Assembly (NCBI RefSeq): GCF_013372285.1
Contig: NZ_CP054301.1
Location: 3,807,501-3,871,500 of the forward strand
Direction of reading: 5' to 3'
DNA length: 64,000 nucleotides
Source of the DNA: Marinomonas primoryensis
GTDB taxonomy: Bacteria > Pseudomonadota > Gammaproteobacteria > Pseudomonadales > Marinomonadaceae
Positions 33,173 through 42,374 of the stretch are shown piece after piece; the first letter of the stretch is position 1, and every line of letters begins with the position of its first letter. Under the pieces are notes generated by a model that was given only the letters and a program-made list of their open reading frames with translations, did not search any database and was not told the DNA's origin. Made by a program: the position numbers and the translations under genes.

Positions 33173-33706
33173 CTACTTCTTCTTAGCTTCTTTACGACGA
33201 ATAATCTCGTCAGCATAACGAACACCTTTGCCTTTATAAGGCTCTGGCGGACGGAAACCGCGAACTTCTGCAGCAACCTGACCAACGGCTTGTTTATCAA
33301 CGCCTCTGATCACGATTTCTGTTTGAGAAGCACATTCAGCTGTTATGCCTTCAGGTAATTCATAATCTACTGGATGAGAAAAACCCAGAGATAGGTTAAG
33401 TACATTGCCTTTAAGCGCAGCACGGTAACCAACACCTTGAAGAAGCAATCTTTTTTCGAAACCTTGACTAACACCAACAACCATGTTGTTAACCAAAGCA
33501 CGAGTTGTACCAGCTAAGGCACGGCTTTGTTTTGCACCATCGCGCGCAGCGAAGGTAATAACATTTTCTTCTTTAGACACCTGTACGCTTGTGTGAATAT
33601 TAAACTCTAAAGAACCTTTACCGCCTTTAACAACGACAGTTTGGCCATTTAGGGTTAAATCTACACCACTAGGAAGCGTCACGGGACTATTAGCAACTCG
33701 AGACAT
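33173..33706 (-). CDS. rplF: 50S ribosomal protein L6
   Basis: L6 sits at the base of the L7/L12 stalk near the factor-binding site. The 177 aa protein (E. coli 177) contains two L6 folds, with [23 protein letters not shown] in the middle and the C-terminal [15 protein letters not shown] signature. Confidence 0.98.
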   Translation of the reverse strand: MSRVANSPVTLPSGVDLTLNGQTVVVKGGKGSLEFNIHTSVQVSKEENVITFAARDGAKQSRALAGTTRALVNNMVVGVSQGFEKRLLLQGVGYRAALKGNVLNLSLGFSHPVDYELPEGITAECASQTEIVIRGVDKQAVGQVAAEVRGFRPPEPYKGKGVRYADEIIRRKEAKKK

Positions 33707-33714
33707 ACTAACTC

Positions 33715-34107
33715 CTAGAATACTGTGCAGATTACTTCGCCACCGATACCAGCAGCGCGAGCTGCACGGTCTGTCATCACACCTTTAGAGGTAGAGATGA
33801 TTGCAACACCAAGGCCTGCTTCTACTTTAGGTAGCGCTGCAGTGCCTTTGTATTGACGCAAGCTTGGGCGAGATGCGCGTTTAATTTGTTCAATAACCGG
33901 CTTACCTTCGTAGTATTTCAACTCGATGGTTAGTGTCGGCTTGATTGCATCGTCTACTGAAAAGTCACCTACGTAACCTTCTTCGCGTAGAACAACAGCA
34001 ATCGATGCCTTCATTTTTGATGAAGGCATGCTCACAGAGGTCTTTGCAGCCATCTGTGCATTACGAATACGTGTGAACATATCCGCAAGGGTATCTTGCA
34101 TACTCAT
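33715..34107 (-). CDS. rpsH: 30S ribosomal protein S8
   Basis: S8 binds helix 21 of 16S rRNA and in E. coli represses the spc operon. The 130 aa protein has [18 protein letters not shown] and the C-terminal [26 protein letters not shown] signature in part. Unlike in E. coli, 131 bases separate it from rpsN, and this gap holds a strong promoter. Confidence 0.98.
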   Translation of the reverse strand: MSMQDTLADMFTRIRNAQMAAKTSVSMPSSKMKASIAVVLREEGYVGDFSVDDAIKPTLTIELKYYEGKPVIEQIKRASRPSLRQYKGTAALPKVEAGLGVAIISTSKGVMTDRAARAAGIGGEVICTVF

Positions 34108-34155
34108 TTAAGAGCTCCTAATTTAAAAACATTGTGCAGCAAATAGAGCTCGCGC

Positions 34156-34184
34156 ATAGTACACAGCAGAGAGTGGGATGTCCA
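34156..34184 (-). promoter_or_regulatory. Internal spc promoter upstream of rpsH
   Basis: On the minus strand TGGACA (34179-34184), a 17 bp spacer and TACTAT (34156-34161) lead into the GC-rich discriminator GCGCGAGC. The element sits in the 131-base rpsN-rpsH gap, about 49 bases before the rpsH start. It would drive rpsH-rplF-rplR-rpsE-rpmD-rplO-secY-rpmJ separately from the S10-proximal genes. Confidence 0.65.
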
Positions 34185-34238
34185 GCATTTGATGAACACC
34201 CCTCTTTCTACAATGTATTATGATCGTGCTCTACTTGC

Positions 34239-34544
34239 TTACCAACTTGCTTTCTTCAAACCTGGTACGTCACCGCGCATAGCCGCTTCACGTAATTTGA
34301 TTCTTGACAAACCAAACTTACGATAAACGCCATGAGGACGGCCCGTTATTTGACAACGGTTACGTTGGCGAGAAGAAGATGAATCGCGTGGCAGCGCTTG
34401 TAATTTAAGCGATGCGTCCCACTTTTCATCGTCCGATGCATTAACGTCGCTAATGATCGCTTTTAGAGCCGCACGCTTTTCAGCGTACTTAGCTACTAAT
34501 TTAGTGCGTTTTGCTTCGCGCTGAATCATTGATGTCTTAGCCAT
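34239..34544 (-). CDS. rpsN: 30S ribosomal protein S14
   Basis: S14 is a 30S head protein. The 101 aa protein is the long, zinc-free (C-) type as in E. coli, with [15 protein letters not shown] at the start, and [26 protein letters not shown]. The CXXC pairs of the short zinc form are absent. It follows rplE by 12 bp. Confidence 0.98.
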   Translation of the reverse strand: MAKTSMIQREAKRTKLVAKYAEKRAALKAIISDVNASDDEKWDASLKLQALPRDSSSSRQRNRCQITGRPHGVYRKFGLSRIKLREAAMRGDVPGLKKASW

Positions 34545-34556
34545 GATTCCTACCTC

Positions 34557-35096
34557 TTATTTCTTGAAAGGGAAACTAAAGGCGGCTAGCAAAGCACGAC
34601 CTTCTTCGTCGGTACGAGCAGTCGTTGTAATGGTAATATCCATACCACGTACACGATCCACTTTATCATACTCGATTTCTGGGAAGATGATCTGCTCTTT
34701 AACACCCATGCTGTAGTTACCACGACCATCAAAAGACTTTGGATTAAGTCCACGAAAGTCACGGATACGCGGAATAGCTACATCAACCAAACGGTCAAAG
34801 AAATCCCACATACGCTCACCACGTAGCGTCACTTTACAACCGATCGGATAACCGTCACGGATTTTAAAGCCTGCTACAGATTTACGAGCCTTAGTCACTA
34901 CAACTTTCTGGCCGCTAAGTGCTTCAAGATCGTTTACCGCATGCTCAAGAAGTTTCTTGTCTGCGATAGCTTCACCAACACCCATATTTAATGTGATTTT
35001 AGTGATTTTAGGCACTTCCATCACATTTTTGTAGCTAAACTCTTCAATAAGAGTTCCTACAACTTGATCTTTATATACTTGCTTAAGTCTCGCCAT
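34557..35096 (-). CDS. rplE: 50S ribosomal protein L5
   Basis: L5 binds 5S rRNA and contacts P-site tRNA. The 179 aa protein (E. coli 179) has [15 protein letters not shown], the [20 protein letters not shown] loop and [21 protein letters not shown]. Confidence 0.98.
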   Translation of the reverse strand: MARLKQVYKDQVVGTLIEEFSYKNVMEVPKITKITLNMGVGEAIADKKLLEHAVNDLEALSGQKVVVTKARKSVAGFKIRDGYPIGCKVTLRGERMWDFFDRLVDVAIPRIRDFRGLNPKSFDGRGNYSMGVKEQIIFPEIEYDKVDRVRGMDITITTTARTDEEGRALLAAFSFPFKK

Positions 35097-35113
35097 GGCT
35101 GTAATTCTCGCTC

Positions 35114-35431
35114 TTAGGCGTCGATCGCTTCACTATTTGATTTAAAGATACGCACTTTCGTACCATCTTCATTCAACTTAAAGCCGACGCGATCCGCTTT
35201 ACCAGTAGCACTATTAAAAATGGCTACATTTGAAACCTGAATAGGTGCTTCTTGTTCAACGATGCCGCCAGTTGAACCCTTCATAGGGTTTGGTTTTTCA
35301 TGTTTCTTAACGGTATTAATACCAGAAACTAGAACTCGGCTGTCGTCTACTACCTTAACAACTTTACCGCGCTTGCCTTTGTCTTTCCCAGCAATCACAA
35401 TAATTTCGTCGTTACGTTTGATCTTACGCAT
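35114..35431 (-). CDS. rplX: 50S ribosomal protein L24
   Basis: L24 is an assembly initiator with a KOW motif ([22 protein letters not shown]). The 105 aa length is standard. It lies between rplN and rplE. Confidence 0.98.
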   Translation of the reverse strand: MRKIKRNDEIIVIAGKDKGKRGKVVKVVDDSRVLVSGINTVKKHEKPNPMKGSTGGIVEQEAPIQVSNVAIFNSATGKADRVGFKLNEDGTKVRIFKSNSEAIDA

Positions 35432-35449
35432 AAATGTCCCCTTTCCCTC

Positions 35450-35818
35450 TTACAGCACTTCAGGTGCAAGAGAAACTATTTTCATGAACTGCTCTGTACG
35501 CAATTCACGTGTTACAGGGCCAAAGATACGAGTACCAAGTGGCTGTCCTGAAGCATTCAATAAAACCGCTGAGTTTACATCAAAACGGATCACGGAACCA
35601 TCAGAGCGACGAACACCTTTCCTAGTTCTAACGACAACTGCGTTAAGAACCTGCCCTTTTTTAACACGACCACGAGGGATCGCTTCTTTCACTGTGACTT
35701 TAATAATGTCACCGATAGCAGCATAACGACGATGTGAGCCACCCAGTACTTTAATACACTGAACACGCTTTGCGCCGCTGTTATCTGCAACATCAAGCAT
35801 CGATTCTGTTTGAATCAT
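35450..35818 (-). CDS. rplN: 50S ribosomal protein L14
   Basis: L14 forms inter-subunit bridges B5 and B8. The 122 aa protein has [27 protein letters not shown] and [15 protein letters not shown]. It heads the classical spc set; 52 bases separate it from rpsQ and no convincing promoter was seen there. Confidence 0.98.
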   Translation of the reverse strand: MIQTESMLDVADNSGAKRVQCIKVLGGSHRRYAAIGDIIKVTVKEAIPRGRVKKGQVLNAVVVRTRKGVRRSDGSVIRFDVNSAVLLNASGQPLGTRIFGPVTRELRTEQFMKIVSLAPEVL

Positions 35819-35870
35819 TTCTGCTCTCCAATCAAGTTAGATAACAAGTCTCACGAAGGAAAAAAGCAGC

Positions 35871-36131
35871 TTATAAAGCCGCTGTTTTCTCAACAACTTG
35901 AACCAGGTTCCAAGTCTTAGACTTAGAGTAAGGACGTGTTTCTACGACCTTAACAGTATCACCAATCTGGCACTCATTGTTTTCATCGTGAGCGTGTAAT
36001 TTAGTTGAACGACGTACAAACTTACCGTAAAGAGGATGTTTTTCTGTACGTTCAACTAGTACTGTAATGGTTTTATCCATTTTGTCGCTGACTACCTTAC
36101 CAGTAGCTGTACGCGCTTTTGTTTCTGCCAT
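35871..36131 (-). CDS. rpsQ: 30S ribosomal protein S17
   Basis: S17 is an OB-fold primary binder of 16S rRNA. Starting at [11 protein letters not shown] gives 86 aa, close to E. coli (84); an in-frame extension into rpmC up to 36152 would not match the family. [25 protein letters not shown] is the S17 signature. The start is one base after the rpmC stop. Confidence 0.97.
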   Translation of the reverse strand: MAETKARTATGKVVSDKMDKTITVLVERTEKHPLYGKFVRRSTKLHAHDENNECQIGDTVKVVETRPYSKSKTWNLVQVVEKTAAL

Positions 36132-36132
36132 T

Positions 36133-36324
36133 TTAGTTACCTGCCTTATCATTTAGCACGGTTTTAACGCGTGCGATATTGCGGCGGACTTGCAAAAGCA
36201 AATGAGTTTGCGTCAGCTGACCAGTGGCCTTCTGCATGCGCAATGTAAATTGCTCACGCAAAAGCTCAATTAAGGTCGCCTGTAGCTCTGCTACAGAATT
36301 TTCTTGCAGTTCTTTTGCTATCAT
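36133..36324 (-). CDS. rpmC: 50S ribosomal protein L29
   Basis: A 63-residue helical protein at the tunnel exit, with [20 protein letters not shown] and NIARVKTVL. It is directly adjacent to rplP (stop at 36325, start at 36324) and rpsQ, implying translational coupling. Confidence 0.97.
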   Translation of the reverse strand: MIAKELQENSVAELQATLIELLREQFTLRMQKATGQLTQTHLLLQVRRNIARVKTVLNDKAGN

Positions 36325-36738
36325 CTACATCACCGTACGCGTTACGAAAGTTGTGGACAAAGGTAGTTTAGCAGCAGCTAGTGCGAAAGCTTCGCGTGCT
36401 AGTTGCTCTGAAACGCCCTCAACTTCATAAAGCATCTTGCCAGGTTGAATCTGTGCAACCCAGTATTCTACATTACCCTTACCTTTACCCTGACGAACCT
36501 CTAGAGGTTTCTGAGTAATCGGCTTATCAGGGAATACACGAATCCAGATTTTACCACCACGCTTGATGTGACGAGTCATTGCACGACGCGCCGCTTCAAT
36601 TTGACGAGCAGTAAGACGCCCACGCTCTGTGGACTTTAATCCGAATTCACCAAAGCTAACCTGATTTCCGCGAAGAGCAAGACCGCGATTACGACCTTTC
36701 TGCATTTTGCGGAATTTAGTACGTTTCGGTTGTAACAT
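36325..36738 (-). CDS. rplP: 50S ribosomal protein L16
   Basis: L16 organises the A-site tRNA region. The 137 aa protein (E. coli 136) has [39 protein letters not shown] and the [12 protein letters not shown] motif; the arginine hydroxylated in E. coli (R81 region, RQGKGKG) is in context. Confidence 0.98.
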   Translation of the reverse strand: MLQPKRTKFRKMQKGRNRGLALRGNQVSFGEFGLKSTERGRLTARQIEAARRAMTRHIKRGGKIWIRVFPDKPITQKPLEVRQGKGKGNVEYWVAQIQPGKMLYEVEGVSEQLAREAFALAAAKLPLSTTFVTRTVM

Positions 36739-36748
36739 GACTTACCCC

Positions 36749-37429
36749 CTACTTAGACTTCTTCTTTTGTGCGCCTTTGTCAGCTCGCACTTGTTCAATA
36801 CCGCCCAAGATTTCGCCTTTAAAGATCCACACTTTTACGCCAATAATGCCGTAAGTTGTAAGAGCTTCATAAGGGGAGTAGTCGATGTCAGCACGTAGTG
36901 TATGTAGAGGCACACGGCCTTCACGGTACCACTCAGCACGTGCAATCTCTGCACCGCCTAAACGACCACTTACCTGAACCTTGATACCCTTCGCACCTGC
37001 ACGCATGGCGTTCTGTACGGCGCGCTTCATAGCACGACGGAACATAACGCGACGCTCTAGTTGGCTTGCGATATTTGCCGCAACCAATTTCGCGTCCATT
37101 TCAGGCTTACGAATCTCTTCGATGTTGATGTGGACAGGAACGCCCATCATCTCAGAAACAGCATTACGCAGTTTCTCGACATCTTCGCCCTTCTTACCAA
37201 TCACAATACCCGGACGGGCAGTATGAATAGTAATGCGAGCTGTCTGAGCAGGACGCTGAATCTCAATACGAGACACAGAAGCCTGGACCAATTTTTTCTC
37301 CAAGTACTCACGAACCTGAAGATCATTTAATAGTAGCTTAGAGTAGTTTTGATTGTTCGCATACCAAGTAGAAGTATGATCTTTAACTATCCCTAGGCGT
37401 ATACCAGTTGGATGAACCTTCTGACCCAT
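36749..37429 (-). CDS. rpsC: 30S ribosomal protein S3
   Basis: S3 lines the mRNA entry channel. The 226 aa protein has [15 protein letters not shown], a KH type 2 domain ([15 protein letters not shown]) and the C-terminal [26 protein letters not shown]. It lies between rplV and rplP. Confidence 0.98.
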   Translation of the reverse strand: MGQKVHPTGIRLGIVKDHTSTWYANNQNYSKLLLNDLQVREYLEKKLVQASVSRIEIQRPAQTARITIHTARPGIVIGKKGEDVEKLRNAVSEMMGVPVHINIEEIRKPEMDAKLVAANIASQLERRVMFRRAMKRAVQNAMRAGAKGIKVQVSGRLGGAEIARAEWYREGRVPLHTLRADIDYSPYEALTTYGIIGVKVWIFKGEILGGIEQVRADKGAQKKKSK

Positions 37430-37443
37430 TGGGTTTCTCCTAA

Positions 37444-37776
37444 TTAGTCAGCGACTTTAACTGTTATATGACAACCGCGTTTTAAAATACGGTCAGCACG
37501 GCCTTTGGCACGTGGCATAATACGCTTCAGAGTCATTGCCTCATCAACGTAAGCCGTAGAAACGCGCAAGTCATCTACATCAGCACCTTCGTTATGCTCA
37601 GCGTTAGCTATAGCAGACTCTAGTACTTTTTTGACAATTACTGCCGCCTTCTTAGGACTGAACGTTAAAATGTTCAGCGCTTCGCTAACAGATTTACCGC
37701 GGATTTGATCTACAACCAAACGGGCCTTCTGCGCTGAGAGGCGAGCACCCTTCAATGAAGCTTTTACTTCACTCAT
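37444..37776 (-). CDS. rplV: 50S ribosomal protein L22
   Basis: L22 lines the exit tunnel. It has 110 aa (E. coli 110), with [21 protein letters not shown] and the beta-hairpin [20 protein letters not shown] that reaches the tunnel constriction. Confidence 0.98.
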   Translation of the reverse strand: MSEVKASLKGARLSAQKARLVVDQIRGKSVSEALNILTFSPKKAAVIVKKVLESAIANAEHNEGADVDDLRVSTAYVDEAMTLKRIMPRAKGRADRILKRGCHITVKVAD

Positions 37777-37789
37777 TTAATACCCCTTA

Positions 37790-38065
37790 TTACCGTTTGG
37801 CTTTCTTGTCCGCAGTATGACCACGATATGTACGGGTCGGAGCGAACTCACCCAATTTATGACCGACCATGTCTTCAGTTACAATAACTGGGACATGCTG
37901 GCGACCATTATGGACAGCGATAGTCAACCCTACAAAATCAGGGAAGATAGTAGAACGGCGCGACCAAGTCTTAATTGGACGACGATCTTTTTTCTCTACC
38001 GCAGCCTCTACCTTTTTCAACAAATGAAGGTCGATAAAAGGACCTTTTTTTAGTGAACGTGGCAC
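37790..38065 (-). CDS. rpsS: 30S ribosomal protein S19
   Basis: S19 in the 30S head forms a complex with S13. The 91 aa protein has [20 protein letters not shown] and [37 protein letters not shown]. Confidence 0.98.
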   Translation of the reverse strand: MPRSLKKGPFIDLHLLKKVEAAVEKKDRRPIKTWSRRSTIFPDFVGLTIAVHNGRQHVPVIVTEDMVGHKLGEFAPTRTYRGHTADKKAKR

Positions 38066-38080
38066 AGTCGTTTCCTCTTA

Positions 38081-38905
38081 TTACTTAGTACGGCGACGTA
38101 CAATAAGTTTATCAGTACGCTTGTTGCTGCGTGTTTTGTACCCTTTAGTAGGTACACCCCATGGTGTAACTGGGTGACGACCACCTTTGCTACGACCTTC
38201 ACCACCACCATGTGGGTGATCAACTGGGTTCATCGCCGAACCGCGAACGGTAGGACGAACACCACGCCAACGCGTAGCACCAGCTTTACCAAGAACTCTT
38301 AAGCTATGCTCAGAGTTTGATACTTCACCCAAGGTAGCGCGACATTCAGTCAATACTTTACGCATTTCACCTGAACGTAGGCGAAGTGTAACGTAGCGAC
38401 CTTCACGAGCAACCAGCTGAGCAGAAGTACCGGCAGAGCGCGCAACTTGTGCACCTTTACCAGGCTTAAGCTCAATACAGTGCACCGTACTACCAACAGG
38501 AATATTTTGCAGAGGCAAAGTATTACCTGCTTTGATAGGGGCATCTGCACCACTAAAAACAACAGCGCCAGCCACCATACCTTTGGAAGCGATAATGTAA
38601 CGACGCTCACCATCAGCATATTTAATCAATGCAATATTTGCAGAACGGTTTGGATCATACTCCAAACGCTCAATTACCGCAGGAATACCGTCTTTGTTAC
38701 GACGAAAATCAACCATACGATAATGCTGCTTATGACCACCACCTACGTGACGCGTAGTGATGCGTCCGTTATTGTTACGTCCACCCGATCTGCTTTTCTT
38801 TTCAAGCAAAGGTGCATATGGTGCGCCTTTGTGCAAATCGTTATTAGTAACCTTAACAACGTGACGACGGCCTGCAGACGTTGGCTTACTTTTTACAACA
38901 GCCAT
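38081..38905 (-). CDS. rplB: 50S ribosomal protein L2
   Basis: L2 is required for subunit joining and peptidyl transfer. The 274 aa protein (E. coli 273) has [22 protein letters not shown] and the C-terminal [26 protein letters not shown], including the histidine (HPHGGGEG context) important for activity. Confidence 0.99.
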   Translation of the reverse strand: MAVVKSKPTSAGRRHVVKVTNNDLHKGAPYAPLLEKKSRSGGRNNNGRITTRHVGGGHKQHYRMVDFRRNKDGIPAVIERLEYDPNRSANIALIKYADGERRYIIASKGMVAGAVVFSGADAPIKAGNTLPLQNIPVGSTVHCIELKPGKGAQVARSAGTSAQLVAREGRYVTLRLRSGEMRKVLTECRATLGEVSNSEHSLRVLGKAGATRWRGVRPTVRGSAMNPVDHPHGGGEGRSKGGRHPVTPWGVPTKGYKTRSNKRTDKLIVRRRTK

Positions 38906-38919
38906 TGACCTATCTCCCC

Positions 38920-39216
38920 TTATTCAGCGACCATGAAATCGATGTCTTGACCTTCGGCCAAACGTACATACGCTTTTTTCACGTCTTTACGTTTACCTAG
39001 ACCACGAACTGTACGCTTAGTTTTACCTTTATGGTTCAACGTATGCACAGACTCAACTTTGACTTCAAAAAGCGCTTCGATAGCTTGTTTGATTTCAGGT
39101 TTCGTTGCATCACCAGTTACACGAAAAACATACTGACCATTGCCTTCGGCTACGATAGTTGCTTTTTCGGAAATATGTGGACCCAACAGAACTTTATAAA
39201 TGCGTTCGCCGATCAT
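38920..39216 (-). CDS. rplW: 50S ribosomal protein L23
   Basis: L23 docks trigger factor and SRP at the tunnel exit. The 98 aa protein has [24 protein letters not shown] and [34 protein letters not shown] in part. Its start overlaps the rplD stop by four bases. Confidence 0.98.
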   Translation of the reverse strand: MIGERIYKVLLGPHISEKATIVAEGNGQYVFRVTGDATKPEIKQAIEALFEVKVESVHTLNHKGKTKRTVRGLGKRKDVKKAYVRLAEGQDIDFMVAE

Positions 39217-39818
39217 GCTAGTGCCTCCTCAACTTGTTTCAGAGCACCAACTGTCACCAACACTTTGTCGTAAGCAATCAAGCTAACAGGGTCGATAGAT
39301 GCTGCATCACGCACATCTACGTTAGGAATGTTGCGAGCCGCCAAAAATAAATTATCATCCAATTCATTGGAAATAATCAAAGCGTTTACAATATTCAATT
39401 CTGCCATTTTTGCTATGAATAGCTTAGTTTTCGGAGCTTCTAATGTCAGCTCTTCAACTACAACAAGACGGTCTTGACGTACAAGTTCAGACCAGATAGT
39501 GCGCATTGCTGCACGGTACATCTTCTTGTTCACTTTCTGAGAGTGATCTTGCGGTTTTGCAGCAAAAGTCACACCACCAGAGCGCCATAAAGGGCTGCGG
39601 ATAGTACCTGCACGAGCGCGACCAGAACCTTTTTGATTCCAAGGTTTGCGTCCACCGCCAGCTACTTCAGAGCGAGTTTTTTGAGCGCGTGAGCCTTGAC
39701 GAGCGCCAGCCAAGTAAGATGTAACTACTTGGTGAACCAACGCCTCGTTGTATTCACGAGCAAAGGCTAAATCGGAAACTTCAACAGTTCCTTCAGAGCC
39801 TGTTAGATTCAAGTTCAT
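39213..39818 (-). CDS. rplD: 50S ribosomal protein L4
   Basis: L4 is a tunnel protein that in E. coli also represses the S10 operon through an rpsJ leader. The 201 aa protein (E. coli 201) has the extended loop [29 protein letters not shown]. The leader before rpsJ here is too short for the E. coli arrangement, so L4 control, if present, works differently. Confidence 0.98.
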   Translation of the reverse strand: MNLNLTGSEGTVEVSDLAFAREYNEALVHQVVTSYLAGARQGSRAQKTRSEVAGGGRKPWNQKGSGRARAGTIRSPLWRSGGVTFAAKPQDHSQKVNKKMYRAAMRTIWSELVRQDRLVVVEELTLEAPKTKLFIAKMAELNIVNALIISNELDDNLFLAARNIPNVDVRDAASIDPVSLIAYDKVLVTVGALKQVEEALA

Positions 39819-39830
39819 TGTCTACCCCTC

Positions 39831-40469
39831 TTAGCGAGCTTTAACAGCTGATTGAAGAATAACATCACCATTCACTGCACCAGGTACGGCACCTTTCACT
39901 AGGATAAGGTTACGTTCTGTATCTACACGAACCACTTCTAGTGATTGAGTAGTAACTTGTGCAGCGCCCATATGGCCAGCCATCTTCTTGCCTTTCCAAA
40001 CACGACCAGGTGTTTGACATTGACCGATAGAGCCAGGAGCACGGTGAGACAACGAGTTACCATGAGTAGCGTCTTGCATACTAAAATTATGACGCTTGAT
40101 GGCACCTTGAAACCCTTTACCCTTTGATTGACCAGTTACATCAACCATCTGGATAGATTCGAAATCAGCAACTGTTAGCTCATCACCAACATTGATTTCT
40201 TTTTCGTCACCTGCCAGGCGGAACTCCCACAAACCACGACCTGCTTCAACATTCGCTTTTGCATAATGACCCGCAGCAGCTTTGTTAACGCGGCTCGAAC
40301 GGCGAGAACCTACAGTTACTTGAATAGCTTGGTAGCCGTCAGTGCCTGTTGTTTTCACCTGAGTAACGCGGTTCGGTTCAACCTCGATGACGGTTACTGG
40401 CACGGATACACCATCTTCAGTGAAGATACGTGTCATTCCGGCTTTGCGTCCGACTAATTGAATAGTCAT
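39831..40469 (-). CDS. rplC: 50S ribosomal protein L3
   Basis: L3 is an assembly initiator that reaches the peptidyl transferase centre. The 212 aa protein (E. coli 209) starts [20 protein letters not shown] and has the central [23 protein letters not shown] loop with the glutamine methylated by PrmB in E. coli. A structured 127-base gap precedes it. Confidence 0.98.
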   Translation of the reverse strand: MTIQLVGRKAGMTRIFTEDGVSVPVTVIEVEPNRVTQVKTTGTDGYQAIQVTVGSRRSSRVNKAAAGHYAKANVEAGRGLWEFRLAGDEKEINVGDELTVADFESIQMVDVTGQSKGKGFQGAIKRHNFSMQDATHGNSLSHRAPGSIGQCQTPGRVWKGKKMAGHMGAAQVTTQSLEVVRVDTERNLILVKGAVPGAVNGDVILQSAVKAR

Positions 40470-40518
40470 TTTTTACCTCATTTGCCAGTTGTGTATGGGG
40501 CTATCACCCGCTACGGCT

Positions 40519-40538
40519 GATCATTCCAGATCATTCCA
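40519..40538. repeat. Tandem 10-bp repeat in the rpsJ-rplC spacer
   Basis: GATCATTCCA occurs twice in direct succession. The repeat is transcribed as part of the S10 operon message, between rpsJ and rplC. It contains no coding signal. Confidence 0.9.
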
Positions 40539-40550
40539 CTAATGTGCATA

Positions 40551-40573
40551 AGCCGACTGATAACCAGTCGGTT
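40551..40573 (-). other. Stable hairpin in the rpsJ-rplC spacer
   Basis: CCGACTG (40553-40559), a five-base loop and CAGTCGG (40565-40571) form a seven-pair stem, extendable by two weaker pairs. It lies in transcribed RNA just downstream of the rpsJ stop. It has no T tract after it, so it is not an ordinary terminator. A 10-base tandem repeat follows it toward rplC. Confidence 0.7.
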
Positions 40574-40596
40574 GTCGCACCCCAAACTTTGAGCTA

Positions 40597-40908
40597 TTAA
40601 CCCAAAGAGATTTGTACTTCCACGCCTGCCGCAAGATCTAACTTCATCAAAGCATCAACTGTTTTTTCAGTTGGCTCAACGATGTCTAGAACACGTTTAT
40701 GTGTACGGATTTCATACTGATCACGCGCATCTTTGTTCACGTGTGGAGAAATCAATACTGTATAACGCTCCTTGCGAGTAGGAAGTGGAATCGGTCCACG
40801 TACTTGCGCACCTGTACGTTTCGCTGTGTCCACAATTTCTTGTGTTGAAGCATCAATCAGACGGTGATCAAATGCTTTCAGACGAATACGAATTTTTTGG
40901 CTTTGCAT
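40597..40908 (-). CDS. rpsJ: 30S ribosomal protein S10 / NusE
   Basis: S10 is a 30S head protein and, with NusB, a component of antitermination complexes. The start [19 protein letters not shown] gives 103 aa as in E. coli; the frame extends upstream to 40965 but without family match. [15 protein letters not shown] and [19 protein letters not shown] are signatures. It is the first gene of the S10 operon, with TTGGAG before the ATG. Confidence 0.98.
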   Translation of the reverse strand: MQSQKIRIRLKAFDHRLIDASTQEIVDTAKRTGAQVRGPIPLPTRKERYTVLISPHVNKDARDQYEIRTHKRVLDIVEPTEKTVDALMKLDLAAGVEVQISLG

Positions 40909-40985
40909 TTCCAACTCCAAATACAATGTTTTGTATGACTTAACTGTACATTTATTAAGCCACAATCCTTTTTTAAGGACGGCGA

Positions 40986-41014
40986 ATATTAGCCATTCAA
41001 AAAGTGGTTGTCAA
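40986..41014 (-). promoter_or_regulatory. S10 operon promoter
   Basis: The minus strand has a perfect TTGACA (41009-41014), a 17 bp spacer and TAATAT (40986-40991), followed by the GC-rich TCGCCGTCC. The start of transcription would be near 40979, leaving about 70 bases of leader before rpsJ. Confidence 0.85.
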
Positions 41015-41049
41015 GTAACCAATTTCTGAACAAACAAAATAAACCACAA

Positions 41050-41085
41050 AATAAAAAGGCCACCCAACACGGGCAGCCTTTTTTC
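41050..41085 (-). terminator. Terminator after tuf (end of str operon)
   Basis: On the minus strand AAAAAGGCTGCCC and GGGTGGCCTTTTT pair over 13 positions with two G-U pairs; the plus strand would have mismatches. It separates the str and S10 operons, and the S10 promoter follows directly. Confidence 0.8.
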
Positions 41086-41115
41086 AAATCAAAGCAACAA
41101 GATATAAATATCTAA

Positions 41116-42339
41116 TTACTTAATGATTTTAGCTACAACACCAGCACCAACTGTACGGCCACCTTCACGAATCGCAAAACGTAGACCTTCGTCCATTGCG
41201 ATTGGGTGAATTAGAGCAACAGTCATTTGAATGTTATCACCAGGCATAACCATTTCTACGCCTTCAGGAAGAGAACAAGCACCAGTTACGTCAGTTGTAC
41301 GGAAGTAAAACTGTGGACGGTAGCCTTTAAAGAATGGTGTATGACGACCACCTTCATCTTTACCCAACACATAAACTTCTGCTTCAAACTCTGTGTGAGG
41401 AGTAATAGAACCAGGCTTAGCCAATACTTGACCACGCTGAACATCTTCACGCTTAGTACCGCGCAACAAGATACCACAGTTCTCGCCAGCACGACCTTCA
41501 TCAAGAAGTTTACGGAACATCTCAACACCAGTACAAGTTGTTTTAGTAGTATCAACGATACCAACAATTTCAACTTCTTCTTGGATTTTAACGATGCCAC
41601 GCTCAACACGACCAGTAACAACCGTACCACGACCTTGGATAGAGAACACATCTTCGATAGGCATCAAGAATGCACCATCGATTGCACGCTCTGGCTCAGG
41701 AATGTATGAATCTAGCGTTTCAACCAGTTTCATCACAGCCGTTGTACCCATGCCGTTTTCATCTTCGCCTTTCAACGCCATTAGAGCAGAACCCGGGATG
41801 ATTGGAGTATCATCGCCTGGAAAGTCGTATTCAGAAAGAAGGTCACGCAATTCCATCTCAACCAACTCTAGCATTTCAGCGTATTCTTCAGAATCCGCAC
41901 CACCACAGTCTTCAGCCAACAAATCAGATTTGTTTAGGAAAACTACGATGTAAGGTACACCTACTTGACGAGAAAGAAGGATGTGCTCACGAGTCTGAGG
42001 CATAGGGCCGTCAGTCGCACCACACACTAAAATTGCGCCGTCCATTTGAGCAGCACCAGTGATCATGTTTTTAACATAATCGGCGTGTCCAGGACAATCT
42101 ACGTGCGCATAGTGACGAACTGGTGAATCATACTCAACGTGAGAAGTCGAGATTGTGATACCACGCTCGCGCTCTTCTGGAGCATTATCGATACCGTCAA
42201 AAGCAACAGCTGTACCACCATAAACTTCTGCACATACACGAGTTAGTGCAGCTGTTAGGGTTGTTTTACCATGGTCAACGTGGCCAATTGTACCAACGTT
42301 AACATGTGGTTTATTACGTTCAAATTTACTCTTTGCCAT
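41116..42339 (-). CDS. tuf: Elongation factor Tu
   Basis: EF-Tu delivers aminoacyl-tRNA to the ribosome. The G domain has GHVDHGKT (19-26), DCPGH (81-85) and NKSD (136-139), where E. coli has NKCD. The protein is 407 aa against 394 in E. coli: about ten extra residues follow NKSD ([16 protein letters not shown] region) and about three lie near residue 195 ([10 protein letters not shown]). Domains II and III look normal. It is the only tuf in this window and ends the str operon. Confidence 0.98.
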   Translation of the reverse strand: MAKSKFERNKPHVNVGTIGHVDHGKTTLTAALTRVCAEVYGGTAVAFDGIDNAPEERERGITISTSHVEYDSPVRHYAHVDCPGHADYVKNMITGAAQMDGAILVCGATDGPMPQTREHILLSRQVGVPYIVVFLNKSDLLAEDCGGADSEEYAEMLELVEMELRDLLSEYDFPGDDTPIIPGSALMALKGEDENGMGTTAVMKLVETLDSYIPEPERAIDGAFLMPIEDVFSIQGRGTVVTGRVERGIVKIQEEVEIVGIVDTTKTTCTGVEMFRKLLDEGRAGENCGILLRGTKREDVQRGQVLAKPGSITPHTEFEAEVYVLGKDEGGRHTPFFKGYRPQFYFRTTDVTGACSLPEGVEMVMPGDNIQMTVALIHPIAMDEGLRFAIREGGRTVGAGVVAKIIK

Positions 42340-42374
42340 GATACATACACCTTAAGAATTAGTAAGTATGATGA

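Noticed and set aside
35262..35726. 154-codon plus-strand frame across rplX-rplN
   Set aside because: It is antisense to two intact ribosomal protein genes.
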